This document shows, one piece after another, positions 42,584 to 51,945 of a DNA stretch of 64,000 nucleotides; position 1 is the stretch's first letter, and each line of letters starts with the position of its first letter. The notes under the pieces are model-generated. The model was given only the letters and a program-made list of their open reading frames with translations. It searched no databases and was not told the origin of the DNA. The stretch is from Anaerobacterium chartisolvens (GTDB taxonomy: Bacteria; Bacillota; Clostridia; Acetivibrionales; DSM-27016). Where the stretch lies: NCBI RefSeq assembly GCF_003337415.1, contig NZ_QPJT01000014.1, forward strand, positions 1 through 64,000, read 5' to 3'. A program made the translations under genes and the position numbers.

Positions 42584-43693
42584 ATGCAGTATGTTGATTA
42601 TGGGAGGACGGGTCTTAAGGTTTCGAGGTTTGGTCTGGGCTGTATGCGGTTCCCATCCGATGAAGGAGAGGCCATAAAAATGGTGAGATATGCTCTGGAT
42701 AATGAAGTAAATTATTTGGATACGGCATATATATACGGGGAAAGCGAGAGAATAACAGGAAAGGCATTAAAGGACGGGTATAGGAATAAAGCCGTGCTTG
42801 TTACTAAAAATCCCATATGGAAAGTTGAGAGACATGAGGATTTTGAAAAGTATCTGGATGAGCAATTGCTGAGGCTTGGCACTGACTGTATTGACGTATA
42901 CCTGCTTCACAGTCTTGAGTATGCTAACTGGGTTAAGGTAAAGCAGCTTGACGGCTTAACCTTTCTTGACAAAATGGTGCAAAAGGGCAAGATACGCCAT
43001 AAGGCATTTTCATTCCACGGAACGGAGGGGCTGTTTAAAGAAATTATTGATTCCTATAACTGGGAGATGGCGCAAATTCAGATTAATATTCTGGATCAGG
43101 ACTATCAGGCGGGAGTCGAGGGACTTAAATACGCTGCGTCAAAGGGAACTGCAATGGTTATAATGGAACCTCTGAGGGGAGGGTATATTGCCAACAATAT
43201 CCCCCAGCAGGCCAAAAGACTTATAGAAGCATACCCCGAAAAGAGAACAATAGTTGATTGGGCCTTCAGATGGCTGTACAACATGCCTGAAGCCACGGTT
43301 ATTATAAGCGGTACAAGTACCCTTGATCAGCTTAAGGATAATATTGCGATATTTGAAGGAGCAGCCTGCAATGTTATGTCCAAAGAGGACATGGAGCTTA
43401 TTGCAAAAATTAAGGAGGCCTATGAGAGCAATAAAAGCATAGGCTGCACAGGCTGCAGGTATTGTATGCCGTGCCCTCAAAACGTGGACATACCTGAGAT
43501 ATTCAAGCTTTATAACAGCATCAACATTATGAAGGAGCACTGGGTAGACAGGGACATGTATAGAAATAACATAATTCCATTAAGCCTTGGAGCGGATCAG
43601 TGCATCAGGTGCGGAGTCTGTATGGAGCACTGTCCTCAGGGCCTTGACATCCCGGAAAAACTAATGGAGGCCCATGAGGGGCTTTTAAAATAG
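42584..43693 (+). CDS. aldo/keto reductase with C-terminal ferredoxin domain
   Basis: 369 residues from ATG 42584 (site GGAGG ten bases upstream; the frame is open to 42533 but without a site). Residues 1-270: aldo/keto reductase barrel (Y-G-R-T-G-L-K-V-S-R-F-G-L-G-C-M-R; D-T-A-Y-I-Y-G tetrad region with Tyr; V-Y-L-L-H-S). Residues ~285-365: two Cys sets, C-T-G-C-R-Y-C-M-P-C-P and C-I-R-C-G-V-C-M-E-H-C-P, for two 4Fe-4S clusters. This fused family is common in anaerobes; substrate unknown. Faces cheX across a shared terminator. Confidence 0.9.
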   Translation: MQYVDYGRTGLKVSRFGLGCMRFPSDEGEAIKMVRYALDNEVNYLDTAYIYGESERITGKALKDGYRNKAVLVTKNPIWKVERHEDFEKYLDEQLLRLGTDCIDVYLLHSLEYANWVKVKQLDGLTFLDKMVQKGKIRHKAFSFHGTEGLFKEIIDSYNWEMAQIQINILDQDYQAGVEGLKYAASKGTAMVIMEPLRGGYIANNIPQQAKRLIEAYPEKRTIVDWAFRWLYNMPEATVIISGTSTLDQLKDNIAIFEGAACNVMSKEDMELIAKIKEAYESNKSIGCTGCRYCMPCPQNVDIPEIFKLYNSINIMKEHWVDRDMYRNNIIPLSLGADQCIRCGVCMEHCPQGLDIPEKLMEAHEGLLK

Positions 43694-43762
43694 CGATAAG
43701 TAACGGATATTACAGAACATTAACATATTCATATCATTTAATAGTGGATTTTAAGGCGAAGG

Positions 43763-43807
43763 AAAAAAACCTTGTGATATTTCATCTGCGATATCACAAG
43801 GTTTTTC
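43763..43807. terminator. bidirectional terminator between convergent genes
   Basis: 16-bp perfect stem (43765-43780 with 43791-43806), 10-base loop, A-rich left and T-rich right flanks, serving the reductase (plus) and the CheX-like gene (minus). Confidence 0.8.
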
Positions 43808-43859
43808 TATTCGCGCTTGAAAATGCCGAAGCGATACAGCTTTTAAGAGCCGATTGCTC

Positions 43860-44312
43860 TTACATAGTGAACCCTATATTAAATTCTATCTTGCCCAGGC
43901 CCGTTTCAAAATCAATTACCAGCGCTTCCAGAGGACATATATTGAAGGCGCCCGTTAAAACAGTGGGGGGAATAGTTCTAAAGCTAGCACCCAGAGCCAC
44001 CGACATCGTACTTGCCGCTCCTGCAATCATGCTGGACAGCTCGCCCAGAGCACTTTTAGCCACATCATCAATAGCCGCTACGGCCATTCCCATCATCATT
44101 GAGGAAACCAGCTTTTTTGCGGTATCCTGAGACATGGACAGAGCAACATAACCCTGTATACCGCCATTTAAACCCACTACGGCAGAAATCTCCAAATCAA
44201 CATACATGTTTGCTTTCTTTTTTATGCCGGCTCTTTTTATATCCGAAACGCCGAACTGCCCCAGCGTATTTGTAAAGGACTCTAAAAATGGGTTAACGTA
44301 CTTTACATCCAT
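43860..44312 (-). CDS. CheX-like chemotaxis protein
   Basis: 150 residues from ATG 44312 (M-D-V-K-Y-V-N-P-F-L-E-S, the usual CheX start); a TTG at 44324 is also in frame. CheC/CheX/FliY fold. CheX dephosphorylates CheY-P through an E-x-x-N motif; here the equivalent helix reads A-L-G-E-L-S-S-M-I-A-G, keeping Glu but with Ser in place of Asn, so phosphatase activity is doubtful. Otherwise full length. A sigma-D-like promoter may lie about 70 bases upstream, in line with motility control. No other chemotaxis gene is adjacent. Confidence 0.82.
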   Translation of the reverse strand: MDVKYVNPFLESFTNTLGQFGVSDIKRAGIKKKANMYVDLEISAVVGLNGGIQGYVALSMSQDTAKKLVSSMMMGMAVAAIDDVAKSALGELSSMIAGAASTMSVALGASFRTIPPTVLTGAFNICPLEALVIDFETGLGKIEFNIGFTM

Positions 44313-44382
44313 AAATTTTTCCAACCTTTATCCCATGTATTTCAACAACATCTTTTGTTATAAAGAAAGTTTGTTAATTATA

Positions 44383-44410
44383 ACATCGGTAAACAGTGTA
44401 AAAAATTTTA
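44383..44410 (-). promoter_or_regulatory. possible sigma-D-like promoter for the CheX-like gene
   Basis: On the minus strand: TAAA (44410-44407), 16-base spacer, ACCGATGT (44390-44383), 6 of 8 in the -10. The match is weaker than at 21273; the chemotaxis gene downstream adds support. Confidence 0.35.
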
Positions 44411-44460
44411 GGGCTAAAAAATAAATATACTGCCGGCGGCGCTTAGAAAGAGCATAGCAG

Positions 44461-46758
44461 TTACTTTGCCAGATATTCGGTAACCCTGCTCTGAATCAAT
44501 TTTGCCGTTTCCCCGGCTGTCTTGCCGCCTGAGAAAAATTCATCTATTTCATCTGATATAATTTTGTCCACCTCGGGATCGGAATATGGGAATACCGACA
44601 GCTCTGATATAATTTTGTCCATAGTATCTATATCCTGCTGGGAAAGCGGGGCGATATCCCTTCCGTATTGGCTTTTAAGCATTTCGCGGATCGACTCCGA
44701 TTCCTCTATTGCTGTTTTTGCCTTTGCTTTTTGCGCACGAATATTTACAGGGTTTTCATAAAGCTCTGAGCTGCTTTGAATATCCTCCGAAAGAAGTAGC
44801 TTTATAAATTCCCACGCCTCCGCCTTAAGCTGTGAGTTGTTATTTATTGCAAAGGCCTTGCCGGGAGTGAATATCAGGGAGCCTGAAGTACCAGTGAAAG
44901 AAGGATACCTTAAAAGCTCCACTTCTCCGTTGGAAATGGCTCTTGCATAAATGAGGTTATAGTAGTCGGCGATATATTGAGCTGTAAAGGCGATTGTGCC
45001 GGAATCCCCCATTTCCCATAGCTTTGAGGAATCTATTTCGGGGCTGCTAAGTCCTCTTTTTGAGAACCCGTGCGCAAAATCCAGCAGCTCGGCAAACTCA
45101 CCCGAATCAAAGGCAGCGGTTTTTTTGTCATAATCCACAAACTTGTAATATTCCATGTTATAAATATATGAGAACAGCTCTCTTCCATTCATTTTGGGAA
45201 GTGCGTACTGATCGGGAGTACCGTCTCCGTCTTTGTCCACCGTTATTTTCTGAGCGATGGAAATAAAGTCCTGCCATGTCCAGCTTGAATCATCTACACT
45301 TACCGCTTCATTTTTAAGGATGCTTTTGCTTGCAGAAAGCATGTTAAACGTAAAAGTAACGGGAACTATGTACAGCCCGCCGTTATACTTGCAGGCGTTA
45401 AATATGTTCGGGCTGTAGTCGGAAATATTGAAGGACTTATCCTGTGCAATCATGCCGTTTATATCGGCAAGCGAATTTACGTCGATATATTTTCTATAGG
45501 GAAGGCCACTTATATCAATAATATCCGCACCTGCTCCAGACATAAGCCCGGCAGTGTTTATGCTGCGGTAGTCCTCCAGAGCCTTCTGCACCCTCTGGTC
45601 TTCGTCCTTGCCGGAGCCTGTCCATGAGGCCTTGTAATCCTTTACGTCAAGCCTTATATCAGGATGCTCGCGCTGAAACCTGCTTACCGCGGATTCGAGA
45701 ACCCTATCGGAAAACTTTACGGCAAGAGTCAGAACCTTTTGCTCTGAGGATTTTTTACCTCCCTCGGAGGGAGTATATGAATAGAGCAAAGGTGAGGCTG
45801 CTGTGCCCGAGCCGGAGGCACTTTGAAAGGCGAGCATAAATATGTGGCCTGAGGGGGATATTGCCATATCCTTTATGGAAACGCCCGGTTCAAGAAGGGA
45901 TGACTGCCTGAAATCAAAAATATTGCTCTTAATGCCCCCCTCGCTGTCGAAGGCCATTATTCCCTTATCGCCAAGAACATAAATATTTTTATCTTTAAGG
46001 CCGCATTTGAGCTGCCTGATCACATCCCCCGGCTCCATCTCCTTTTTCCATATGCTTTCACCTGTCTTTGGATCCAGCTTTTCTAAAGAGGATCTGCTGG
46101 TCTTTCTGTCAAAGCTTCCCCAAATAAGATTATTGTCATAATCAACCTCTATAAAGTCCGCGCCTGTGGCGGAAAGCTCATTAACCCTTCTGCCGTCGGC
46201 GTTTATAACCTCTATTTTTTCTCTTGGGTAAAGCAGGTATACCATCCCGTTTGAATCAACTGCAATATCGGTAACAGAGGGCTGGCTCTGCCGGAAGGTT
46301 TTGCTTCCCAGAATAAAGGAGCCTTGCTGCTTTCCCTTTGAATTGTATACATTTAGGGTATATGAAATTTTTCTGCTGCTGCTTTCTTTAGTATCGGGAG
46401 AATATACCTGATCCAATACGTACAGGTTATCCTTTGAATTAATGGTGAACAGTGAGCCGCTTCCCTTAAGTATGTATTTATGCTGATCTATTTTTTTTCC
46501 GGTTTTATCGGCAAAAATATAAAAGCTGTCACCCGGCCTATATGCGTATGTGATGACCTGGTTTAAGGAGTTGATGTTAAGAGATGTTCCGGCATTCTCG
46601 ATTCCAAGCCCCTTGCCTATTTCCTTCTCCTCATAGTACTGTGCCGACCAATCCGAAAATGCGTCTTTTTCGCCTCCCCCGCCGACACTCCCGCTGCATC
46701 CGCAGAGCCCGGACAGTATGGCTGATGCTGTCAAAATACATATAAGCCGTTTAAACAT
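44461..46758 (-). CDS. lipoprotein fusing a beta-propeller-like domain to an extracellular solute-binding domain
   Basis: 765 residues. Lipoprotein signal with lipobox L-C-G-C (residues ~18-21). Residues ~60-345 are repeated short beta-rich units with D-S/N-x-G-x-x-Y/V/I-x-L patterns (V-D-S-N-G-M-V-Y-L-L, I-S-P-S-G-H-I-F-M-L, L-G-D-K-G-I-M-A-F), like an NHL/PQQ-type propeller. Residues ~360-765 look like a family 1 solute-binding protein (L-T-L-A-V-K-F-S-D-R-V-L-E-S-A-V-S-R-F-Q-R-E-H-P near 370). No permease or ATPase gene is adjacent, so transport is not supported by context; it may be a surface sensor or carbohydrate-binding protein. Convergent with nothing nearby; divergent from the MFS gene. 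Confidence 0.75.
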   Translation of the reverse strand: MFKRLICILTASAILSGLCGCSGSVGGGGEKDAFSDWSAQYYEEKEIGKGLGIENAGTSLNINSLNQVITYAYRPGDSFYIFADKTGKKIDQHKYILKGSGSLFTINSKDNLYVLDQVYSPDTKESSSRKISYTLNVYNSKGKQQGSFILGSKTFRQSQPSVTDIAVDSNGMVYLLYPREKIEVINADGRRVNELSATGADFIEVDYDNNLIWGSFDRKTSRSSLEKLDPKTGESIWKKEMEPGDVIRQLKCGLKDKNIYVLGDKGIMAFDSEGGIKSNIFDFRQSSLLEPGVSIKDMAISPSGHIFMLAFQSASGSGTAASPLLYSYTPSEGGKKSSEQKVLTLAVKFSDRVLESAVSRFQREHPDIRLDVKDYKASWTGSGKDEDQRVQKALEDYRSINTAGLMSGAGADIIDISGLPYRKYIDVNSLADINGMIAQDKSFNISDYSPNIFNACKYNGGLYIVPVTFTFNMLSASKSILKNEAVSVDDSSWTWQDFISIAQKITVDKDGDGTPDQYALPKMNGRELFSYIYNMEYYKFVDYDKKTAAFDSGEFAELLDFAHGFSKRGLSSPEIDSSKLWEMGDSGTIAFTAQYIADYYNLIYARAISNGEVELLRYPSFTGTSGSLIFTPGKAFAINNNSQLKAEAWEFIKLLLSEDIQSSSELYENPVNIRAQKAKAKTAIEESESIREMLKSQYGRDIAPLSQQDIDTMDKIISELSVFPYSDPEVDKIISDEIDEFFSGGKTAGETAKLIQSRVTEYLAK

Positions 46759-47080
46759 TAATTAATCATCCTTTCGGTAATTTTAAGGCGGCACCTATAG
46801 TCTGTAACGGTAAAAAAGATAGTGCATTATTGACGGTTTTAATGAGGCTTTGAAAAAAGTGCCTTGCTGCGGCAAGCTCCGCCTGTCTCCTTGAGTAATT
46901 AAGAACCATTATATACAAAATTATACGTGTAAACATAAAAAAAGTAAAGAAGCAAGCTTAAAGTATTTACATAAATTTGGCTTTTGTAAAATAAAAAAGC
47001 TTTTTGCCAAAATTTTGCCTGTACAAATGCGGAATATAGGTTTATTATATTGTAAATATTAGCATGGGAGAGAGATACAT
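46759..47080. other. divergent intergenic region
   Basis: Between the fusion lipoprotein (minus) and the MFS exporter (plus). AT-rich with a small hairpin CTTGC-TGCG-GCAAG near 46862-46875. No promoter pair or regulator site could be assigned with confidence. Confidence 0.35.
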
Positions 47081-48514
47081 ATGAACAGAGAATTAACTAG
47101 TTTTCATAAATGGCTTATACTATTGAACGTTTCAGTATCCATATTTATGGCTACCTTGGACGGAAGCATTGTAAATGTTGCGCTTCCCGTTGTATCAAGG
47201 GAGCTGGCAGCCGATATAGGCTCGGTACAATGGGTTGTAACCTCCTACCTCCTCACAATTTCCGTATTGCTGCTTGTATGGGGAAAGATATCCGACATTT
47301 ACGGAAGGAAAAAAATATTTGCATTCGGGTTTATAATTTTTACGGCAGGCTCACTAATGTGCGGACTGTCGGCAGACCTTAAAATGCTTGTGCTGTCAAG
47401 AGTTGTGCAAGCCATAGGGGCATCGGCCATGATGGCCTTAAGCCAGGGGATAGTAGCGGAGGTATTTCCCGCGAATGAAAGAGGCAAGGCCCTTGGCATT
47501 ACCGGCGCTACCGTCGCTATAGGAAGCCTTGTGGGACCGAGTCTTGGAGGAGTTCTGACTCATGCCTTCAACTGGCAGTCGATATTCCTGATTAATATAC
47601 CCATAGGGATATTGGGGGCAGTATTAACATTTACAACCATTCCGGAAATGCATAGGACGGCAGAAACAAAAAAATTTGATTTTAAAGGCTCGGTTATGCT
47701 TGTAACCGCAATACTTTTATTATTTATAAGCCTGCTCTTTCTTCAGGAGCGGATTTTGCCCCTTAAAATATTTATACCTCTGTTGCTTTTGGGAGTTGCG
47801 TTGCTGTTTATATTTATAAGCTATGAAAAAAATCTGGAAAACCCCTTGATAAGGCTTGAACTGTTTAAAATAAAGGTGTTTTCTCTTGGCCTGAGCTCTG
47901 CGTTTCTTTCGTTTGTGGCTATGAGTGCGTCTCTGATTTTCATTCCCTTTTACCTTCAGTATGTATTGGGAGTGGATACGCGTGCTGCCGGGCTGCTAAT
48001 ATCCTTTTACCCCGCCGCCTCCGCAATTGTGGCTCCCATAAGCGGGAGGCTGTCGGATAAATATTCCTACAGACCTCTTACGGTGCTTGGGCTGAGCATA
48101 AATACCGCAGTACTTTTTGCGGTCGCAGCTTTAAATGAAAGCTCCTCCTTCTTAAGAATTGCCGTGCTGATGGCCCTTTTGGGCGCGGGAGGAGCGATTT
48201 TCCAGTCTCCGAACAATTCAAGTGTAATGGGCGCGGTTCCAAGAGAACAGCTTGGGATTGCCGGAGGAATTAATGCCTTGTTCAGAAATCTTGGAATGGT
48301 TTCGGGGACTGCCCTTTCGGTATTGATTTTTACCTTTACCTCTAATATGGATATTAACAATTTTTCAGGGCAAAATGGGGCGTTTGATGCCGTCCGTTTT
48401 TTAAACGGCTTTAGGGTGGTTATTATATTTGCCGCTGTTATGTGTATGCTAGGTGCCCTAATAAGCCTGACCAGATCGGTAGGGGCCGTATCGGGAAGCA
48501 GGGAAAAGGCTTAG
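47081..48514 (+). CDS. MFS drug exporter, DHA2 (EmrB/QacA) family
   Basis: 477 residues with about 14 hydrophobic helices. N-terminal D-G-S-I-V-N-V-A-L-P (motif D1 of the 14-helix family), G-K-I-S-D-I-Y-G-R-K-K (motif A) and G-S-L-V-G-P-S-L-G-G-V-L (antiporter motif C). Proton-driven efflux of drugs or other hydrophobic compounds is the family role; the substrate is not predictable. GAGAGAG site near the ATG. No regulator is adjacent. Confidence 0.9.
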   Translation: MNRELTSFHKWLILLNVSVSIFMATLDGSIVNVALPVVSRELAADIGSVQWVVTSYLLTISVLLLVWGKISDIYGRKKIFAFGFIIFTAGSLMCGLSADLKMLVLSRVVQAIGASAMMALSQGIVAEVFPANERGKALGITGATVAIGSLVGPSLGGVLTHAFNWQSIFLINIPIGILGAVLTFTTIPEMHRTAETKKFDFKGSVMLVTAILLLFISLLFLQERILPLKIFIPLLLLGVALLFIFISYEKNLENPLIRLELFKIKVFSLGLSSAFLSFVAMSASLIFIPFYLQYVLGVDTRAAGLLISFYPAASAIVAPISGRLSDKYSYRPLTVLGLSINTAVLFAVAALNESSSFLRIAVLMALLGAGGAIFQSPNNSSVMGAVPREQLGIAGGINALFRNLGMVSGTALSVLIFTFTSNMDINNFSGQNGAFDAVRFLNGFRVVIIFAAVMCMLGALISLTRSVGAVSGSREKA

Positions 48515-48827
48515 CGCTTGAATAATGTCAGCCTGCTTTTCCATAAATATACTGGCATATCACATTGATTTTACTTATCATTACAATTATTATACAATAT
48601 GCTTGCGCATGTAACTTATAATAGGTATACTGTACTTAGAGAATTCTAAAGCTCAAATATGCTTTTTACAGGGAATGAAGGCTTTTGTAAGAAGCTCTTG
48701 CCAGCTATGAGGCACTATGAATTTTTATAATTTAAAGAAATATTTGATTTTTACATCCGGCGGTTGTCTGTATTACTATGTGGTACTGCAAATGCATATA
48801 TAAATACAGAGGGGGGAGGATAATATT
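48515..48827. other. intergenic region, nothing convincing
   Basis: 313 bases between the exporter and the NfeD gene. AT-rich; several -10-like hexamers (for example TATAAT at 48618) without a good -35, and no terminator hairpin after the exporter. Confidence 0.3.
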
Positions 48828-49286
48828 ATGTTTAATGAAATACCATACACAGTATTATGGCTGATTATAGCAATAATACTGGGGATTATCGAAGTGGCAA
48901 CATTGGGGCTGGTGACGGTATGGTTTGCTGCGGGAGCTGTTGTTGCGCTGATTGCAGCCGCCTTTGGAGCACCTTTTCTGGTTCAGCTTATAGTTTTTAC
49001 GATTTCTTCAGGTGTCCTTTTGTATTTCACAAAGCCCATAGTACGTAAATTTCTTGACAATAAGGTGCAAAAAACCAATGCCGACAGACTGGTCGGAGAG
49101 CATGGTGTTGTAATTGAAGGCATTGATCCGTCGGCAGGTACGGGGCAGGTGAAGGTGGGCGGACAGATATGGTCTGCCAGATCCGTTGACGGCACTCCCG
49201 TAGGTGATGGGAAAAGGGTTCAAGTACTTGAAATCTCAGGTGTAAAGCTTATTGTAAAAGCTGTTGATGATAAGGAGGATATTTAA
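48828..49286 (+). CDS. NfeD family membrane protein
   Basis: 152 residues. Three hydrophobic segments in residues ~8-75 (L-W-L-I-I-A-I-I-L-G-I-I-E; V-V-A-L-I-A-A; L-V-Q-L-I-V-F-T-I) followed by a soluble OB-fold (G-E-H-G-V-V-I-E-G-I ... G-Q-I-W-S-A-R), i.e. the short NfeD form without the serine-protease domain. NfeD partners SPFH proteins in membrane microdomain upkeep. The stop codon is directly followed by the ATG of the SPFH gene, so the two are translationally coupled. GGGGGGAGG site. Confidence 0.9.
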   Translation: MFNEIPYTVLWLIIAIILGIIEVATLGLVTVWFAAGAVVALIAAAFGAPFLVQLIVFTISSGVLLYFTKPIVRKFLDNKVQKTNADRLVGEHGVVIEGIDPSAGTGQVKVGGQIWSARSVDGTPVGDGKRVQVLEISGVKLIVKAVDDKEDI

Positions 49287-50234
49287 ATGTGGATTTTAAT
49301 TGTTCTGGCAATAATAGTATTGCTTCTGGTTGTTGTTAATATCAGGGTGGTATCCCAGTCAAACGCTTATGTAATAGAGCGGCTTGGAGCATATATAACG
49401 ACATGGAATGTAGGACTGCATGTCAAAATCCCGTTTGTGGAAAGGGTTGCAAAAATGGTATCTCTTAAGGAGCAGGTGGTGGATTTTGCGCCTCAGCCTG
49501 TTATAACAGAGGATAATGTAACCATGCAGATTGACACGGTGGTATATTTCCAAATTACTGATCCTAAAATGTACGCTTATGGTGTTAACAACCCCATGTC
49601 GGCTATTGAGAACCTTACGGCTACCACCCTAAGAAACATTATAGGCGATCTGGAGCTGGACGAAACCCTTACCTCAAGGGATACTATAAACACAAAGATG
49701 AGGGCTATACTGGATGAGGCAACCGACCCGTGGGGAATAAAAATCAACAGGGTGGAATTGAAAAACATCCTTCCTCCAAGGGAAATACAGGATGCAATGG
49801 AAAGGCAGATGAAGGCTGAGAGGGAGCGCAGAGAGGCTATACTCAGGGCCGAGGGAGAGAAGAAGTCCGCGGTGCTGGTTGCCGAAGGTCAGAAGCAGTC
49901 TACAATACTGGCTGCAGAAGCCCAAAAGCAGTCCGCCATACTTAGGGCGGAGGCTCAGAAGGAGGCTGCGATAAGGGAGGCCGAGGGCGAGTCTGAGGCC
50001 ATACTCAAGCTTCAGAAGGCTACTGCCGAAGGGCTTAAAATGCTTAACGACGCTAATCCAAGCAAGCCGGTAATTGCCATAAAGAGCTTAGAGGCTTTGC
50101 AGAGGGTTGCAGACGGAAAAGCAACCAAGATAATTATTCCTTCCGAAATACAGAGCATTGCCGGGCTGGCGGTATCGGTAGCCGAGCTTGTGGACAAAAA
50201 GCTCCCTGAGGTTGCTTTGCCGGTTAAGGAATAA
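49287..50234 (+). CDS. SPFH/band 7 (stomatin-like) membrane protein
   Basis: 315 residues. N-terminal membrane helix (residues 1-17), band 7 domain (V-I-E-R-L-G-A-Y ... D-T-V-V-Y-F-Q-I-T-D-P), then a long Ala/Glu-rich coiled coil (residues ~170-240) with repeated I-L-R/A-A-E-x-Q/K-x-x-S/A units, typical of stomatin/QmcA proteins that oligomerise into cage-like membrane assemblies. It pairs with the NfeD protein encoded immediately upstream. AAGGAGG site inside the end of the NfeD gene. Confidence 0.93.
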   Translation: MWILIVLAIIVLLLVVVNIRVVSQSNAYVIERLGAYITTWNVGLHVKIPFVERVAKMVSLKEQVVDFAPQPVITEDNVTMQIDTVVYFQITDPKMYAYGVNNPMSAIENLTATTLRNIIGDLELDETLTSRDTINTKMRAILDEATDPWGIKINRVELKNILPPREIQDAMERQMKAERERREAILRAEGEKKSAVLVAEGQKQSTILAAEAQKQSAILRAEAQKEAAIREAEGESEAILKLQKATAEGLKMLNDANPSKPVIAIKSLEALQRVADGKATKIIIPSEIQSIAGLAVSVAELVDKKLPEVALPVKE

Positions 50235-50264
50235 AAAAGGATATTGAAGAATTAATAAGGTATA

Positions 50265-50298
50265 TTGGGCCTGCTTCTTTAAAAAAGAGCAGGCTCAA
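50265..50298. terminator. hairpin between convergent genes
   Basis: About 13 pairs with one bulge and one G-T (TTGGGCCTGCTTCTT with AAGAGCAGGCTCAA), loop of A residues. No long T run on either side, so it is a probable but not classical terminator for the SPFH gene and the HAD gene. Confidence 0.5.
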
Positions 50299-50311
50299 TA
50301 TCTGTATAAGC

Positions 50312-50908
50312 CTACAAGGACATTAGCTTGTCGGCTATCTCCAAAATCCGGTCGTTTGAATAGTGTACCGCCATGAGCCCTGCGCTTTTTGCTCCCTCCA
50401 CATTTTCCTTCAGATCATCTATAAAAATGCAGTTTTCAGGATTTTCACCCAGAGAGAGGCATACCGTTTGAAATATTTGAGGTTCGGGCTTATGGAAGCC
50501 CATTTCATAGGAAAAGAAATTTCTTTCACATATTTTAAAAAGGTAAGGGTATCTTCTTTCAATGGCTATTTTATGGAATTCGGCCAGATTGCTAAGGAGA
50601 TAAGTCTTTTTACCCTTATTTTTTAAACGCTGAAGAAGATCAAAGCCCGGCGGATTAAGGACAAAATGCTCCCGAAACATTTCTATCCATTGTTCGTAGG
50701 AGAGGGTAGGCATTGCGCCCTTTATATGAATGCTGTAAAATTCATCGCAAGGAAGCCTTCCTGTCTCAATCATATACAGCATTTCCTTGTCAAAAAGCTT
50801 TTGGATAAGCTCGTGCCTGCACTCTGTCATGACTGCGAAATCCTTTGCCAGCTTGCGATAATTAAAATTAACCAGCACGCCGCCTATGTCAAAAATAAAC
50901 CTGCGCAT
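50312..50908 (-). CDS. HAD family hydrolase (YihX-like)
   Basis: 198 residues. Motif I F-D-I-G-G-V-L-V (nucleophile Asp about residue 6; the second Asp of the classic DxD is Gly, as in the 'FDxGGVL' subgroup), motif II L-L-S-N-L near 104, motif III Lys in H-K-P-E-P near 140, motif IV F-I-D-D-L-K-E-N near 162. Small-molecule phosphatase, probably acting on sugar phosphates or nucleotides; substrate not predictable. Start ATG with AAGGAGG. Confidence 0.88.
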   Translation of the reverse strand: MRRFIFDIGGVLVNFNYRKLAKDFAVMTECRHELIQKLFDKEMLYMIETGRLPCDEFYSIHIKGAMPTLSYEQWIEMFREHFVLNPPGFDLLQRLKNKGKKTYLLSNLAEFHKIAIERRYPYLFKICERNFFSYEMGFHKPEPQIFQTVCLSLGENPENCIFIDDLKENVEGAKSAGLMAVHYSNDRILEIADKLMSL

Positions 50909-51150
50909 ACTTTAAGCCCTCCTTGCACATTAAAATAAGCTTTTACTGTCCAACCAGATTTTATCATTTTCAGAAATTTGTGTCAAGGGGACGGTTGTAT
51001 TGATAAGCACGAAGGAGAGATAAGGGGGAGATATATCGGCATTCCGGACTTGATTGCGGTGTTTATTTACTTTAGCAATTGACATGAAAGGATAAAAAAA
51101 CTATAATTACCAATGTAATATATGGATAAGCTTTAAGGGATGGGGCTATT

Positions 51151-51921
51151 TTGCGAGTATTTGCGATTTCGGACATACATGCCGACTATATGGAAAATCG
51201 GAGGTGGCTGGAGGGTCTGTCCGGATATGAGTATAAAAATGATATTCTTATACTGGCAGGCGATGTCACGGACGATATGACGATGTTTTCAAGGGTGATG
51301 GAGGGGCTTAAGCTGCGCTTTAGAGAAGTTGCCTTTGTTCCGGGAAACCATGACCTGTGGGTCAGAAGATACGTAAATATGGATTCACAGCAGAAGTATC
51401 AGGCTGTAAAGGATATTGCTTCGGGGCTTGGCATACGCAGTACACCGTTTGAGGCAGGCGGCCTGTGCATTGTGCCCTTACTGGGCTGGTATGATTATTC
51501 ATTCGGGCAGCCGTCAAAAGAGCTGGAGGATGTATGGGTTGATTATACTGCTTGCATATGGCCCGGGGGATGGGGCGCAAGGGATGTTTGCATGTACTTT
51601 ACGGCAATAAACGAGGGCTTTATACAGCAATGCTCAGGCAGTAGAAAAGGGGATGTAATTTCATTTTCGCATTTTTTGCCCAGAATTGACTTGATGCCTT
51701 CGTATATACCGGCAGATAAAAGGAAGCTGTTTCCCGTTCTCGGAAGCGCTGTGCTGGAGAGACAGATAAGAAGGCTGGGGTCGGCGGTGCATGTGTATGG
51801 ACACAGCCATGTAAATACAAGAGTATATATGGATAAAACCCTGTATATAAATAATGCTTTCGGATATCCTAACGAGACCTTTATAACGAGAAAAGAGCTT
51901 GTCTGTATATATGGAGATTAA
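51151..51921 (+). CDS. calcineurin-like metallophosphoesterase
   Basis: 256 residues from TTG 51151 (M-R-V-F-A-I-S-D-I-H-A-D), the only start that keeps the first metal motif; sites AAGGGA and GGGG lie upstream. Dimetal motifs in order: D-I-H-A-D (residue ~8), G-D-V-T-D-D (~37), G-N-H-D-L-W (~65), S-H-F-L-P (~173), G-H-S-H-V-N (~216). It hydrolyses phosphate mono- or diesters; substrate unknown. Followed at 25 bases by an MBL-fold hydrolase and likely co-transcribed. Confidence 0.88.
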   Translation: MRVFAISDIHADYMENRRWLEGLSGYEYKNDILILAGDVTDDMTMFSRVMEGLKLRFREVAFVPGNHDLWVRRYVNMDSQQKYQAVKDIASGLGIRSTPFEAGGLCIVPLLGWYDYSFGQPSKELEDVWVDYTACIWPGGWGARDVCMYFTAINEGFIQQCSGSRKGDVISFSHFLPRIDLMPSYIPADKRKLFPVLGSAVLERQIRRLGSAVHVYGHSHVNTRVYMDKTLYINNAFGYPNETFITRKELVCIYGD

Positions 51922-51945
51922 GATATCCATGTGGTGGAGAGAGAT

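Noticed and set aside
44522-44761. Plus-strand open frames inside the propeller-binding protein gene
   Set aside because: Shadow frames of a well-supported 765-residue minus-strand gene; no ribosome-binding sites.
46862-46875. Small hairpin CTTGC-TGCG-GCAAG in the divergent region
   Set aside because: Five base pairs only and no associated signal.
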